Assembly (NCBI GenBank): GCA_003024175.1
Contig: MDYQ01000355.1
Coordinates: forward strand, 1 to 19,027
Direction: 5' to 3'
DNA from: Planoprotostelium fungivorum
Lineage: Eukaryota; Evosea; Variosea; Cavosteliida; Cavosteliaceae
DNA length: 19,027 bases
The notes beneath the pieces are model-generated. The model was not told the DNA's origin. It made no database searches and worked only from the letters and a program-made list of their open reading frames with translations. The position numbers and the translations under genes are program-made. Numbering within the stretch: position 1 is the stretch's first letter; each line of letters opens with the position of its first letter. Shown one piece after another: positions 18,809 to 19,027 of the stretch.

Positions 18809-19027
18809 TCAAGTGTGAGATAATCCAACCATAACATCCTTCGAACCCATCTCCTTGATATCATATCTTCCATAAGGAAGGAAAGGGGAAAAGATAGAAA
18901 GAGGATCGTCTCGAAAGAGAAGGGGTCAGCAGCGGATAATACCTGTCTTGTTGACACATCCTCGGATACATATTATCTTATCCATCACTTTGGGTAGAGA
19001 GAAAGCGGGTGGTGTCAGAATCGGGAT
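18809..19027 (-). CDS. Unrecognised host-like gene, C-terminal end only
   Basis: Function unknown. Two minus-strand exons are inferred, 19027-18943 and 18909-18809, joined in phase across a 33-nt GT-AG intron (18942-18910), ending in TGA at 18811-18809. They give the last 61 residues: IPILTPPAFSLPKVMDKIIC, then IRGCVNKTD, DPLSIFSPFLPYGRYDIKEM and GSKDVMVGLSHT. Without the intron the first exon runs into a stop after eight codons, and exon 2 is open over all of its 33 codons, which supports the splice. The base composition is like the compact gene region at the left, so this probably marks the far side of the repeat island. The start lies beyond the window. A longer intron ending near 18860 is an alternative. 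Confidence 0.4.

Overview
This is eukaryotic nuclear DNA. The coding regions are cut by many short GT-AG introns (mostly 33-50 nt, a few of 60-112 nt) and the genes lie very close together. Actin, a zinc-cluster/PAS factor, an RBR ubiquitin ligase, an ADF-homology protein and two families usually tied to cilia (a TOGARAM-like TOG protein and a RIIAD1-like RIIa protein) sit side by side. Dictyostelid-like actin, tiny introns, fungal-style zinc clusters and cilium-type genes together suggest a protosteloid amoebozoan, for example Planoprotostelium. That is an inference; a flagellated early fungus is the main alternative.

Positions 1 to about 12,460 are the gene-dense part. In order: actin 5' half (-), F-box/SPRY protein (+), TOG-domain protein (+), a two-pass membrane protein of unclear family (+), a CUE-like/RWD/RBR E3 ligase in 18 exons (+), a coactosin/drebrin-type ADF-H protein (-), a Zn2Cys6-PAS factor of the AcuK/ERT1 type (+), and a RIIAD1-like protein (-). 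Each complete model was rebuilt from phase-consistent exons whose total length divides by three. The ADF-H and Zn2Cys6 genes diverge, with 67 bp between start codons. The RBR/ADF-H and Zn2Cys6/RIIAD1 pairs converge, and poly(A) signals sit at or just past several stops.

From about 12,660 the sequence changes. It becomes pyrimidine-rich, then AT-rich, and holds repeats and broken genes: a P-loop NTPase of Crinkler (CRN)/RHS type with a 505/517-bp tandem duplication and a single unknown base exactly at the junction, a dead reverse-transcriptase fragment, a nearly perfect 144-bp inverted repeat around 1.18 kb, a second copy of the reverse-transcriptase tail, and another broken P-loop NTPase on the minus strand. 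Host-like coding resumes at the right edge (partial gene, -).

The genes of the compact part do not form an obvious pathway. Ubiquitin conjugation (F-box adaptor, RBR ligase) and cytoskeleton (actin, ADF-H, TOG) recur. The right third is a mobile-element island next to housekeeping genes.
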